A stretch of 6,356 nucleotides of DNA from Bacillota bacterium (lineage in GTDB: Bacteria; Bacillota_I; Bacilli_A; ML615J-28; CAG-698), in contig JAEZSA010000114.1 of assembly GCA_023422115.1 (NCBI GenBank), positions 1-6,356 of the forward strand. The letters are read 5' to 3'. The stretch's first letter is position 1. Each line of letters opens with the position of its first letter. Positions 1-6,315 of this stretch are shown here, one piece after another. Both the position numbers and the translations under genes were made by a program. The notes beneath the pieces were generated by a model. The model did no database searches. It was not told the origin of the DNA and was given only the letters and a program-made list of their open reading frames with translations.

Positions 1-1
1 A

Positions 2-250
2 ACATTCCTAGCTACTTGGGTTGGTCATTATCTAACAATGGGAATTTCACCCATGTGGCCATGGTCCTTTTATCCGACTCCAGCTCGCTGGCCTAAGTTC
101 GCAGGTTTCGTTTTCGGTCTGCATGGAGGTTTAATGCTTATTTATCGTTTGCTATTCAAGGCCAAAACTGAGGAAGAACGACTAACGTTATCACTTCTTC
201 TTTATTGCTTCATTGGACTTTTCCTTTCTGGTGGTCTTGGTATTTATTAA
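2..250 (+). CDS. C-terminal part of an unidentified integral membrane protein (5' end outside window)
   Basis: The reading frame is open from the window edge to a TAA at 248-250, giving about 82 residues with no upstream stop, so this is the tail of a longer gene. The visible part starts with a Trp/Pro-rich stretch (WVGHYLTMGISPMWPW, then FYPTPARWPKF). Two hydrophobic, probably membrane-spanning segments follow: roughly FAGFVFGLHGGLMLIYRLLF and LSLLLYCFIGLFLSGGLGIY. They are separated by a short charged loop (KAKTEEER), and the protein ends almost directly after the last segment. An internal ATG at 38 exists but lies inside the open frame and has no convincing ribosome site, so I treat the gene as running in from the left. 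I do not recognise the family and assign no function. By hand count its GC is about 43% over the first 240 bases, higher than the A/T-rich phosphate operon next to it. A plus-oriented terminator follows at 308-353. Confidence 0.7.
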   Translation, partial: TFLATWVGHYLTMGISPMWPWSFYPTPARWPKFAGFVFGLHGGLMLIYRLLFKAKTEEERLTLSLLLYCFIGLFLSGGLGIY

Positions 251-263
251 TCAATTTCTGATA

Positions 264-295
264 TAAAAACAAAAAGTGCTCACTTTGTGAGCACT
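264..295 (-). terminator. Rho-independent terminator of the pst-pho operon
   Basis: A perfect 9-bp stem (AGTGCTCAC at 275-283 pairs with GTGAGCACT at 287-295) closes a 3-base loop. On the minus strand it is followed directly by TTTT G TTTTT (274 down to 265), the normal intrinsic-terminator pattern. On the plus strand no T-run follows, so the signal is directional. It lies about 150 bases beyond the phoR stop and nearer to the opposing plus-strand gene. Confidence 0.85.
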
Positions 296-307
296 CAAGT
301 TGATAAC

Positions 308-353
308 AAACTACCTTTTTTTACTTTTCTTAATAAAGGTAGTTTTTATTTTT
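308..353 (+). terminator. Rho-independent terminator of the upstream plus-strand membrane gene
   Basis: An 11-bp stem (AAACTACCTTT at 308-318 pairs with AAAGGTAGTTT at 335-345) has a 16-base A/T-rich loop. It is followed on the plus strand by a T-rich tail (TTATTTTT, 346-353). The loop is longer than usual, so it may be somewhat weaker than the hairpin at 275-295. It serves the gene ending at 250. Read on the minus strand the stem is followed by only a short T stretch, so it is mainly plus-directed. Confidence 0.7.
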
Positions 354-402
354 CCCAAACATATTATTAACTCTTTTTTTTGTGTATCAAAAATTATGTT
401 GA

Positions 403-458
403 AAAGGGACTTGTTAAAATGCTTTATGAATTGCAAGAGAATTATTTACAGTCCCTTT
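403..458. repeat. Inverted repeat spanning the phoR stop codon
   Basis: AAAGGGACT (403-411) and AGTCCCTTT (450-458) are perfect 9-base inverted arms separated by 38 A/T-rich bases. The right arm lies in the last codons of phoR and the gap contains its stop codon (446-448). No T-run follows either arm directly, so this is not a standard terminator. It could fold as an mRNA 3'-end stem, or it could be chance. The GC-rich core in such A/T-rich sequence is the only reason to note it. Confidence 0.35.
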
Positions 459-2110
459 ATATGAAAATAAATTGTTATCGTTGTTTGTTTATCTACTATA
501 CTTTGAAGATTGATTTGATAGCCATACAAATTACAAATATGTTTTACAATTGCTAAACCCAATCCTGTTCCCCCTTGTTCTTTACTTTTAGCTTTGTCTA
601 CACGATAAAATCGCTCAAACACTCGGCTAAGATCTGCTTCAGGAATCCCAATTCCTGTATCTTGAATAATAAATGTTTGATCGGATAAAGTAATGTTAAT
701 TTTCCCTGCTATTTTATTGTACTTAATAGCATTATCAATGAGATTATGAATCAATTCTATTGCTAAAGTACGATTCATTTGTTTACTAACTTCTGCTAAT
801 TGTAACGTCACTACTATTTGTTTTTTTATTAGTTCTTGTTGATATTGATCAATAGTGTCTTTTATAATCTCAGTTAAAGAAACTTCTTCTTCATCAAAAT
901 GAATTCCACTTTCTAGTTTTGATAATTCTAGCATTTCTATAATAATATTATTCATACGTGATGCTTCTTTAATTGTTTTTGCAGTTGCTTCTTTTATCGC
1001 TACTTCATCATCGATAATTCCTTCCAAAATCATTTGTTGATATCCTAATATGGATGTCAAAGGACTTTTTAATTCATGAGATGCATTAGCAAAAAATTCT
1101 CGTTTGATTTTCTCAACATTTCGTTGTTCTGTCACATCAACAATACTAACAACCACTCCACGCCCAATCCAAGAATTTTCAATCAAATTAAAACTAAAAT
1201 TATAGGTTCGCCCTTGAAGTGTTAAATCCCTGTTTTTTACTTTTTGGCCACCAAAAGATTCTTCAATTATCGTCTGAAGTTCTATTTTACGAATTAAATA
1301 TAAATAATTTTTATTTAATATATCTTCTTTTTGAAAATGAAAAATATTCACAATGAAATTATTAATTAAAATAATGTTGCGCTCTTCTGAAATAACGATA
1401 AGTCCTTGATTCATATCATTAATAATATAATCAAGTTTGTCCTTTTCTTGTTCAATAGTCATCATTTTTGAATTGATTTCTGCTTTAATTAGATTAATTT
1501 CCTCAATCAATGTTTCTACACTATCAATTCCATAATAGTTTTTTGTATTTACAATACTTCCCAATTGACCAATCACTTGGTTAATAGGAAATAAAGTTCG
1601 CTTAGAAAGCGATGTTGAAAGAAGAATTGATATTCCTAAAATTAAAAACAAAGATATTATACCTATCAAAGAATACCAATTCACTATTGTATTGATTGAA
1701 TGAAGGGGTATTGCAATGCGAATATAATAACCATCATCAAGTTGAGCCATATAAAGCATTTGAATTTCTAAGGTTTGAGAATATCGAAGAAATGCTTCAC
1801 CAGGATTTTGAATTTCTGGACGATCTAGATGAGATTCAAATTCCTCAATATTAGAAGTATCAATAATCACATCACCTTGGAGATCAATAATTGTAATTCT
1901 AATATCTGGACTTGCTTTTGAAATGACTGCTGCTGTTTGAGTAGCATTATCACCAGTAAAAACTTCACAAGCAATATTTAAATATCCATGTACTTCTGAT
2001 TTTGAGTTGTTATTATTCATTATTACAATGGCTATTAAACTAGAAAAAAATAATAGGAGCAAGGAAAAAAATACCAAAAATGCATTATTGATAATTAGTT
2101 TTTTTCTCAT
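446..2110 (-). CDS. phoR: Phosphate-starvation sensor histidine kinase PhoR
   Basis: This is a membrane histidine kinase of 554 residues that autophosphorylates and passes the phosphate to PhoP. Visible order: TM1 (about 9-31); an extracytoplasmic sensor domain (about 32-142) with the RITIIDLQGDVIIDT and 'HLDRPE' patterns common in Gram-positive PhoR/WalK-type sensors; TM2 (about 143-168); a degenerate HAMP-like linker with coiled coil (about 169-223); a PAS domain (about 224-326, ending IVDVTEQR); the H-box FFANASHELKSPLTS with His345 as phosphoacceptor; then the ATPase domain with N-box (NLIDNAIKYN, 456-465), G1 (DTGIGIP, 484-490), F-box (FERFYR, 498-503) and G2 (GGTGLGLA, 513-520). All catalytic boxes are intact. 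The start overlaps the phoP stop as ATGA, with an AGG 7 bases upstream (2118-2120), which implies coupled translation. The PhoR rather than WalK name rests on the pst-phoU-phoP context and the absence of walHIJ partners here. Confidence 0.93.
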   Translation of the reverse strand: MRKKLIINNAFLVFFSLLLLFFSSLIAIVIMNNNNSKSEVHGYLNIACEVFTGDNATQTAAVISKASPDIRITIIDLQGDVIIDTSNIEEFESHLDRPEIQNPGEAFLRYSQTLEIQMLYMAQLDDGYYIRIAIPLHSINTIVNWYSLIGIISLFLILGISILLSTSLSKRTLFPINQVIGQLGSIVNTKNYYGIDSVETLIEEINLIKAEINSKMMTIEQEKDKLDYIINDMNQGLIVISEERNIILINNFIVNIFHFQKEDILNKNYLYLIRKIELQTIIEESFGGQKVKNRDLTLQGRTYNFSFNLIENSWIGRGVVVSIVDVTEQRNVEKIKREFFANASHELKSPLTSILGYQQMILEGIIDDEVAIKEATAKTIKEASRMNNIIIEMLELSKLESGIHFDEEEVSLTEIIKDTIDQYQQELIKKQIVVTLQLAEVSKQMNRTLAIELIHNLIDNAIKYNKIAGKINITLSDQTFIIQDTGIGIPEADLSRVFERFYRVDKAKSKEQGGTGLGLAIVKHICNLYGYQINLQSIVDKQTTITIYFHIKGL

Positions 2111-2772
2111 GGCTTAACCTGATATCCAATTCCATAAATAGTAATAATGAAATCATCACTTGCTAACTTATTTCTCAATGATTTAATATGCATATCAATA
2201 GTTCTTGTTTCTAATATAGCATCCATTCCCCATATTTGATTTAATATTTCTTCTCGAGTAACCACTTTCCCTGCTTTTTGAAATAGTAATACTAAAATAT
2301 CAAACTCTTTTGTTGTCAATGGAATCATTTGGTTTTGATAATAACATTCTCGCTTATCAATATCAATTTGATAATCACGAACCTCGATGGTTCGACTCTT
2401 TTTGTATCTTCGTACTTTTACATTTACCCGTGACATCAATTCCAATAAATCAAATGGCTTCTCAATATAATCATCTGCTCCAAGATCAAGACCATCAACC
2501 TTATCCATCAGCATATGGTTTGCAGAAATGATGATAATATCAATCTCATCATTTTCTTGTTGGGCTCGAATTTGCTTTAATATTTCTTGACCAGAAATAT
2601 CTGGTAACATCATATCAAGTAGAATCATATTTGGTTTTTGTCGCTTAAATTCTGCCCAAAAAGACTTGCCATCAGTAAATGACTTAACCGTGTAGCCTTG
2701 TTTGCTCAGGGTTACATTGATGATATAAGCGATATCCTTATCATCTTCAATTGAATAAATGAGATATTCCAT
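2107..2772 (-). CDS. phoP: Phosphate regulon response regulator PhoP (OmpR/PhoB family)
   Basis: A DNA-binding response regulator of 221 residues, normal length for the OmpR/PhoB class. The receiver domain (about 1-120) has the acidic pocket E9-D10-D11, phosphoacceptor Asp53 (LLDMMLPD), the switch residue Ser83 (IISAN) and Lys105 (EKPFD). A winged-helix effector domain follows (about 128-219) with LTTKEFDIL, the recognition-helix region ETRTIDMHIKSLRNKL and the terminal wing TIYGIGYQ. When phosphorylated by PhoR it should bind direct repeats in phosphate-responsive promoters, probably including the one driving this operon, which is outside the window. The start is supported by AGGAG at 2779-2783, 6 bases upstream and overlapping the phoU stop. 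Its 3' end overlaps phoR by four bases (ATGA), so kinase and regulator are co-translated. Confidence 0.94.
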   Translation of the reverse strand: MEYLIYSIEDDKDIAYIINVTLSKQGYTVKSFTDGKSFWAEFKRQKPNMILLDMMLPDISGQEILKQIRAQQENDEIDIIIISANHMLMDKVDGLDLGADDYIEKPFDLLELMSRVNVKVRRYKKSRTIEVRDYQIDIDKRECYYQNQMIPLTTKEFDILVLLFQKAGKVVTREEILNQIWGMDAILETRTIDMHIKSLRNKLASDDFIITIYGIGYQVKP

Positions 2773-2781
2773 ATCCTACTC

Positions 2782-3417
2782 CTAATAGATTTTTTTGTCT
2801 TTGTGGAACCCATTAATTATATAGATGACCCACTCAGCAATATTGACTGCATGATCTGCAATCCTTTCAATATATTTTACCACTAAAGTGGTATAAATAG
2901 CAAATGGAAGCCAGTTTTTCTCATCTTCATGCGGCATTACCAATTCACTAATAATATTTGAATAATATTGATCAACTACATCATCAGCTTGAATGACTTC
3001 TTCCGCCATAGCAATATCCTTTTTTATAAAGCTTTCTATTGCTGAGGTAACCATTGTTAATGTCGTGGATAACATATTAGCAATTTCAGAAATCTGTGGA
3101 ATGTCCATATCTTTGAGTTTACAATTAAATTCCATAATGTCTTCAGCATGATCTCCAATTCGTTCAAGATCAGCAATTAATTTTAAAATTCCTGAAACCT
3201 CTCGTAAGTCTTTCGCGTATGGACGCTCTTTAATTAAAATATCTAAACATATCTCCTCAATCAAACGTTCATATTGATCGACAATATCATCGTTGATTGC
3301 TATGATTTCTTTGTGATTCTTATATACATCAAATGCCATTTGAATATTGTTTTGAACCACATCAGCCATTTTTAAAAGCATTTGATTCAAATGTTCAATT
3401 TCTCTAGTTAATTGCAT
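2782..3417 (-). CDS. phoU: Phosphate transport regulator PhoU
   Basis: A cytoplasmic all-helical protein of 211 residues made of two PhoU repeats, the usual family length. Each repeat carries the family's metal-binding E/D-xxx-D pattern: DLERIGDHAED (83-93) in the first and YIERIADHAVNIAE (182-195) in the second. In studied bacteria PhoU connects the Pst transporter to the PhoR-type kinase, keeping the regulon off when phosphate is plentiful and limiting uptake. The position directly between pstB and phoPR fits that role. The start codon lies 2 bases past the pstB stop. Candidate ribosome sites lie in the pstB 3' end: AGGAAGG at 3429-3435 (11 bases from the ATG) and a weaker GGAT at 3422-3425. 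The N-terminus MQLTREIEHL aligns with the start normally seen in the family. Confidence 0.95.
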   Translation of the reverse strand: MQLTREIEHLNQMLLKMADVVQNNIQMAFDVYKNHKEIIAINDDIVDQYERLIEEICLDILIKERPYAKDLREVSGILKLIADLERIGDHAEDIMEFNCKLKDMDIPQISEIANMLSTTLTMVTSAIESFIKKDIAMAEEVIQADDVVDQYYSNIISELVMPHEDEKNWLPFAIYTTLVVKYIERIADHAVNIAEWVIYIINGFHKDKKIY

Positions 3418-3419
3418 GT

Positions 3420-4169
3420 CTATCCAAACCTTCCTGTAATATAATCTTCTGTTTTTTTATTTTTTGGATTTTTAAAAATATCTGATGTTTTTCCATATTC
3501 AACTATCTCACCTAATAGAAAGAAAGCAGTGTAATCAGAAATTCGAGCTGCTTGTTGCATATTATGTGTCACAATAATGATGGAAAAATCCTGTTTTAAA
3601 TTTGTAATTAGTTCTTCAATCTTTAATGTTGCAATCGGATCTAAGGCACTAGTAGGTTCATCCATCAAAATCACTTCCGGTTTCATTGCAATACAGCGAG
3701 CAATACATAGTCGTTGCTGCTGCCCACCAGATAATCCCAATGCCGATTCATGTAACCGCTCCTTCACTTCATCATATAAACTTGCTTTTTTTAACGATTC
3801 AATTACAATTTTATTCAACTCTGCTTTACTTTTAATACCCTGACATTTAGGCCCATAGGTAACATTATCGAAAATTGACATAGGAAAGGGATTGGGTGTT
3901 TGAAATACCATTCCTACCTTTGTTCTTAATTCAATTGGATTAAGTGCTTCAATATTTGTTGTCGCAAATGTAATTTTCCCATTTATGCAACAATTATTAA
4001 TCAATTCGTTCATACGATTAAAACATCTTAACATTGTTGATTTTCCGCATCCAGAAGGACCAATAAAAGCAGTAATTTTATGTTTATATAATTCTAGATT
4101 TACATTATGTAGTACGTGATTTTGGTCATAATACAAATTTACATCCTTTACTGTAAATATAGTTTCCAT
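3420..4169 (-). CDS. pstB: Phosphate ABC transporter ATP-binding protein PstB
   Basis: The ATPase subunit of the Pst importer, 249 residues, full length for the family. It contains Walker A (GPSGCGKST, 37-45), Q-loop Gln90 (VFQTPNPFPMSI, a PstB-specific stretch), the ABC signature (LSGGQQQR, 146-153), Walker B with catalytic Glu (VILMDEPTSALDP, 166-178; Asp170-Glu171) and the H-loop His202 (VTHNM). The C-terminal GEIVEYGKTSDIFKNP region (from about 220) is also typical. It dimerises on the cytoplasmic face of PstC/PstA and powers phosphate uptake. The ATG shares its A with the TAA of pstA (TAATG), and a strong GGAGG lies at 4177-4181, 7 bases upstream and inside the last codons of pstA. This fixes the start and points to coupled translation. 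Confidence 0.97.
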   Translation of the reverse strand: METIFTVKDVNLYYDQNHVLHNVNLELYKHKITAFIGPSGCGKSTMLRCFNRMNELINNCCINGKITFATTNIEALNPIELRTKVGMVFQTPNPFPMSIFDNVTYGPKCQGIKSKAELNKIVIESLKKASLYDEVKERLHESALGLSGGQQQRLCIARCIAMKPEVILMDEPTSALDPIATLKIEELITNLKQDFSIIIVTHNMQQAARISDYTAFFLLGEIVEYGKTSDIFKNPKNKKTEDYITGRFG

Positions 4170-5347
4170 TATTTAACCTCCATTTTATTTATTTTTCGTG
4201 ATATCAATTTTACACATAAACTTATTACACCAACAAGGAGTAAAATAACAATTGAAATTGCACAAGATAGTTCATAATTAGGATTTTCTCCACTCATTAA
4301 GCTCCAAATATGAACTGATAAAGAAGTAGATTTTTCATTGACTGCTACATTATCTTTAATTACTGTACCAACAGCATAAATTAAAGCAGCGCTTTCTCCA
4401 ATAATTCTTCCTATTGATAGTAATGTTGCTGTTAGAATACCACTAACAGCATTAGGTAATACAACTTTAAATGTTGTTTGACTTCTACTAGCTCCTAATG
4501 CGAGAGAAGCCATACGATATGAATTTGGAATTACCTTTAAGGATTCTTCGGTTGTTTTAATAATAATAGGTAACAATATAATTGAAAGTGTTAAGGCACC
4601 AGAAGCAATACTTCCCCCTTGGGAATGAATCATTTGATTCATCATCGGGATAAAAACAATAGCACCAACTAAACCAAAAATGATGGAGGGAATTCCCGTG
4701 GTAATATCTATCATTGTTCTAATGGCATCGGTAAAACGATTTTGTTTAGCAAATTCATGAAGATAAATTGCAGCACTAATCCCCAATGGAAGTGCAATTG
4801 CTAAGGTTAATCCTATTGAATATAAAGTTGTAATTAAAGATCCTCGTATACCCCCACCTCCACTGGTGGCAATCATGTCCGTGATTACTGTTGCTCTATC
4901 TAAGGTAGCAACCATTTCTTCAGCTCCACTTTTTGCAAGTATTAATAGATACTCGTTGTCTTCATTTGTCATTACCATTTTAGAAATTTGATAACCAGTT
5001 TCTAATTTTGCAATTGTTGCAAAGGGTGACAGGGGAGCAAGATAACAAATGGTAACAATTTTCTCGTTGTTTTTATCAACATCATCCTGTAAACCAATTC
5101 CCCAAACGTTTGAATAATTATCTTCTTCTGTTGGTGGATTTACATAATTACCCAATTGATAATTTTTTGTATCTGTGATACTAACATTATAGGTCTCTTG
5201 GTGATAATCGCTTGTAAGTAAAGACCAATCTAATAATTTTATCCCTCTTTGAAAAATAAACACCAATAATAACACTAAAATGATAAATCCAAAGCTAGAA
5301 GATACATAAGTTATTGTATTAAGAAACAAATCTTTGGCTTTTCTCAT
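4169..5347 (-). CDS. pstA: Phosphate ABC transporter permease PstA with an enlarged extracytoplasmic insertion
   Basis: A membrane permease of the Pst importer. At 392 residues it is about 100 longer than a usual PstA. TM1 is at about 18-34. A long hydrophilic stretch follows (about 40-167), rich in Asp, Glu, Asn and Thr, and then the conserved permease core. The core shows TTGIPSIIFGLVGAIVF (216-232), the EAA-type coupling loop that contacts PstB (ESLKVIPNSYRMASLALGAS, about 268-287) and GRIIGESAAL (313-322). In the core the Arg and Glu sit where E. coli permeases have residues important for transport. The extra segment lies between TM1 and the next helix, on the outer side by the usual topology. 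The permease core itself appears intact. The start overlaps the pstC stop as ATGA, with AAGGAG at 5357-5362, 9 bases upstream. Confidence 0.93.
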   Translation of the reverse strand: MRKAKDLFLNTITYVSSSFGFIILVLLLVFIFQRGIKLLDWSLLTSDYHQETYNVSITDTKNYQLGNYVNPPTEEDNYSNVWGIGLQDDVDKNNEKIVTICYLAPLSPFATIAKLETGYQISKMVMTNEDNEYLLILAKSGAEEMVATLDRATVITDMIATSGGGGIRGSLITTLYSIGLTLAIALPLGISAAIYLHEFAKQNRFTDAIRTMIDITTGIPSIIFGLVGAIVFIPMMNQMIHSQGGSIASGALTLSIILLPIIIKTTEESLKVIPNSYRMASLALGASRSQTTFKVVLPNAVSGILTATLLSIGRIIGESAALIYAVGTVIKDNVAVNEKSTSLSVHIWSLMSGENPNYELSCAISIVILLLVGVISLCVKLISRKINKMEVK

Positions 5348-6276
5348 TTTGATAGTCTCCTTTTCACAAGATTCAATAAGAAATTAACCCCCAAAATTAA
5401 ACCCATTAAAATAATTCCTACACTAAAACGAATATCATAATCCAAACCCGTTGTTTCTTTTAATCCTAATAGCATTGTTGAAGTTAATGTTCTTGTTGTG
5501 TCAAAGAGATTAAAAGTGGGGCCACTCCCACTATTTCCAGCAATCATGGAAACAGCAGTCGCTTCCCCTAAAGCTCTTCCAACGCCAAGAATTATACCAG
5601 AAAAAATACCACCTTGAGCACCTTTTAACACCACTTTAAAATTAGTTTGAGTTGGAGATGCTCCCAATGCCAAGGAAGCATCGATAACATCTTTTTTTAC
5701 TGCCTTGATGGAAGTAATGGAAATCATCGTAATTGTTGGTATAATCATAATCGCTAGAACAATAATTGTTGCGAATGTTGATAAACCACCAGCACTTTGA
5801 TAGTGAACTAATTTTGCCATATTTTTTACAAAATTAGTGATTACTCCCATACCAAATAATCCATAGATAATTGATGGAATAGCTGCAAGTAATTCAATTA
5901 CTGCTGTAATTACTTTCCCAATGATTTTCGGGGCAATTCTACTTACAAATAAAGCAGTTAAAATCGAAATTGGAACTGCGATTGCTGCAGATAATCCAAC
6001 AACATATAGTGTATTTACAATAATAAATCCTATTCCATAAATATTAGGTGCTTGAAACCATAGGGTTCCTGTCATAAATTGCCAAAAATTAACACGATAA
6101 AAAGAATCCCCTACTTGGTATGTATTAATAAAAGGCTTAATTCCACGAATAAAAATGAATAGCACAATAAAAAAGATAATAGAAGCACAAAATAAGGTGA
6201 TTATAAAAAATACACCTTTAGTTATTTTGTCAATTCTTGTTTTATTTTGATAATCATTTTTTGGGATGTGACTCAT
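5344..6276 (-). CDS. pstC: Phosphate ABC transporter permease PstC
   Basis: The partner permease to PstA, 310 residues, normal for PstC. TM1 is at about 21-43 and a short outer loop follows (about 45-80, with the Trp/Phe-containing NFWQFMTGTLWF). The core carries the PstC hallmark AAIPSIIYGLFGMGV (131-145), the cytoplasmic EAA loop (KKDVIDASLALGASPTQ, 194-210) and GRALGEATAV (233-242), whose Arg and Glu match residues implicated in phosphate transport in E. coli PstC. The start shown is the only ATG upstream of TM1; the next Met is residue 68. No Shine-Dalgarno sequence is visible in the 14 bases between the ATG and the palindrome at 6291-6315. A TAA stop of another minus frame overlaps the ATG (TAATG), so initiation may rely on coupling. 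The 3' end overlaps pstA by four bases. Confidence 0.95.
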   Translation of the reverse strand: MSHIPKNDYQNKTRIDKITKGVFFIITLFCASIIFFIVLFIFIRGIKPFINTYQVGDSFYRVNFWQFMTGTLWFQAPNIYGIGFIIVNTLYVVGLSAAIAVPISILTALFVSRIAPKIIGKVITAVIELLAAIPSIIYGLFGMGVITNFVKNMAKLVHYQSAGGLSTFATIIVLAIMIIPTITMISITSIKAVKKDVIDASLALGASPTQTNFKVVLKGAQGGIFSGIILGVGRALGEATAVSMIAGNSGSGPTFNLFDTTRTLTSTMLLGLKETTGLDYDIRFSVGIILMGLILGVNFLLNLVKRRLSK

Positions 6277-6290
6277 TATAATAATCTAAA

Positions 6291-6315
6291 TAGAATAGGA
6301 ATAATTCCTATTCTA
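6291..6315. repeat. Perfect 25-base palindrome between the pstS-like fragment and pstC
   Basis: The arms TAGAATAGGAAT (6291-6302) and ATTCCTATTCTA (6304-6315) are perfect inverted repeats around a single central base (A6303), and pairing stops at both ends. In minus-strand RNA it would make a hairpin of about 10-11 bp, followed by TTTAGATTATTATAA and then the pstC ATG. A stem between pstS and pstC that dampens read-through or stabilises the pstS message is a known feature of pst operons, and this could play that role. The tail is T-rich but has no clean T-run, so it is at most a weak terminator. The stop of the pstS-like frame (6308-6310) lies inside it. Confidence 0.75.

Noticed and set aside
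251..445. Small RNA or riboswitch in the intergenic region
   Set aside because: The structures present are accounted for by two terminators and one simple inverted repeat. No promoter followed by a conserved aptamer-like fold is visible.
397..465. Possible 22-codon plus-strand peptide starting at ATG 397
   Set aside because: It has no Shine-Dalgarno sequence, lies antisense to the phoR 3' end and beyond the plus-strand terminator, and resembles nothing known.
446..2110. Assigning the kinase as WalK (cell-wall sensor) instead of PhoR
   Set aside because: The domain layout is similar, but placement directly after pstCAB-phoU-phoP and the lack of walH/walI-type genes favour PhoR.
2310..2531. 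Plus-strand open frame of 73 codons inside phoP
   Set aside because: It is antisense to the receiver/effector coding region of an intact phoP, has no ribosome site and no family-like sequence. It is a shadow frame.
3577..3843. Plus-strand open frame of 88 codons inside pstB
   Set aside because: It is antisense to the ABC signature and Walker B coding region; the Cys/Ser-rich translation is what the reverse of those motifs gives. No independent evidence.
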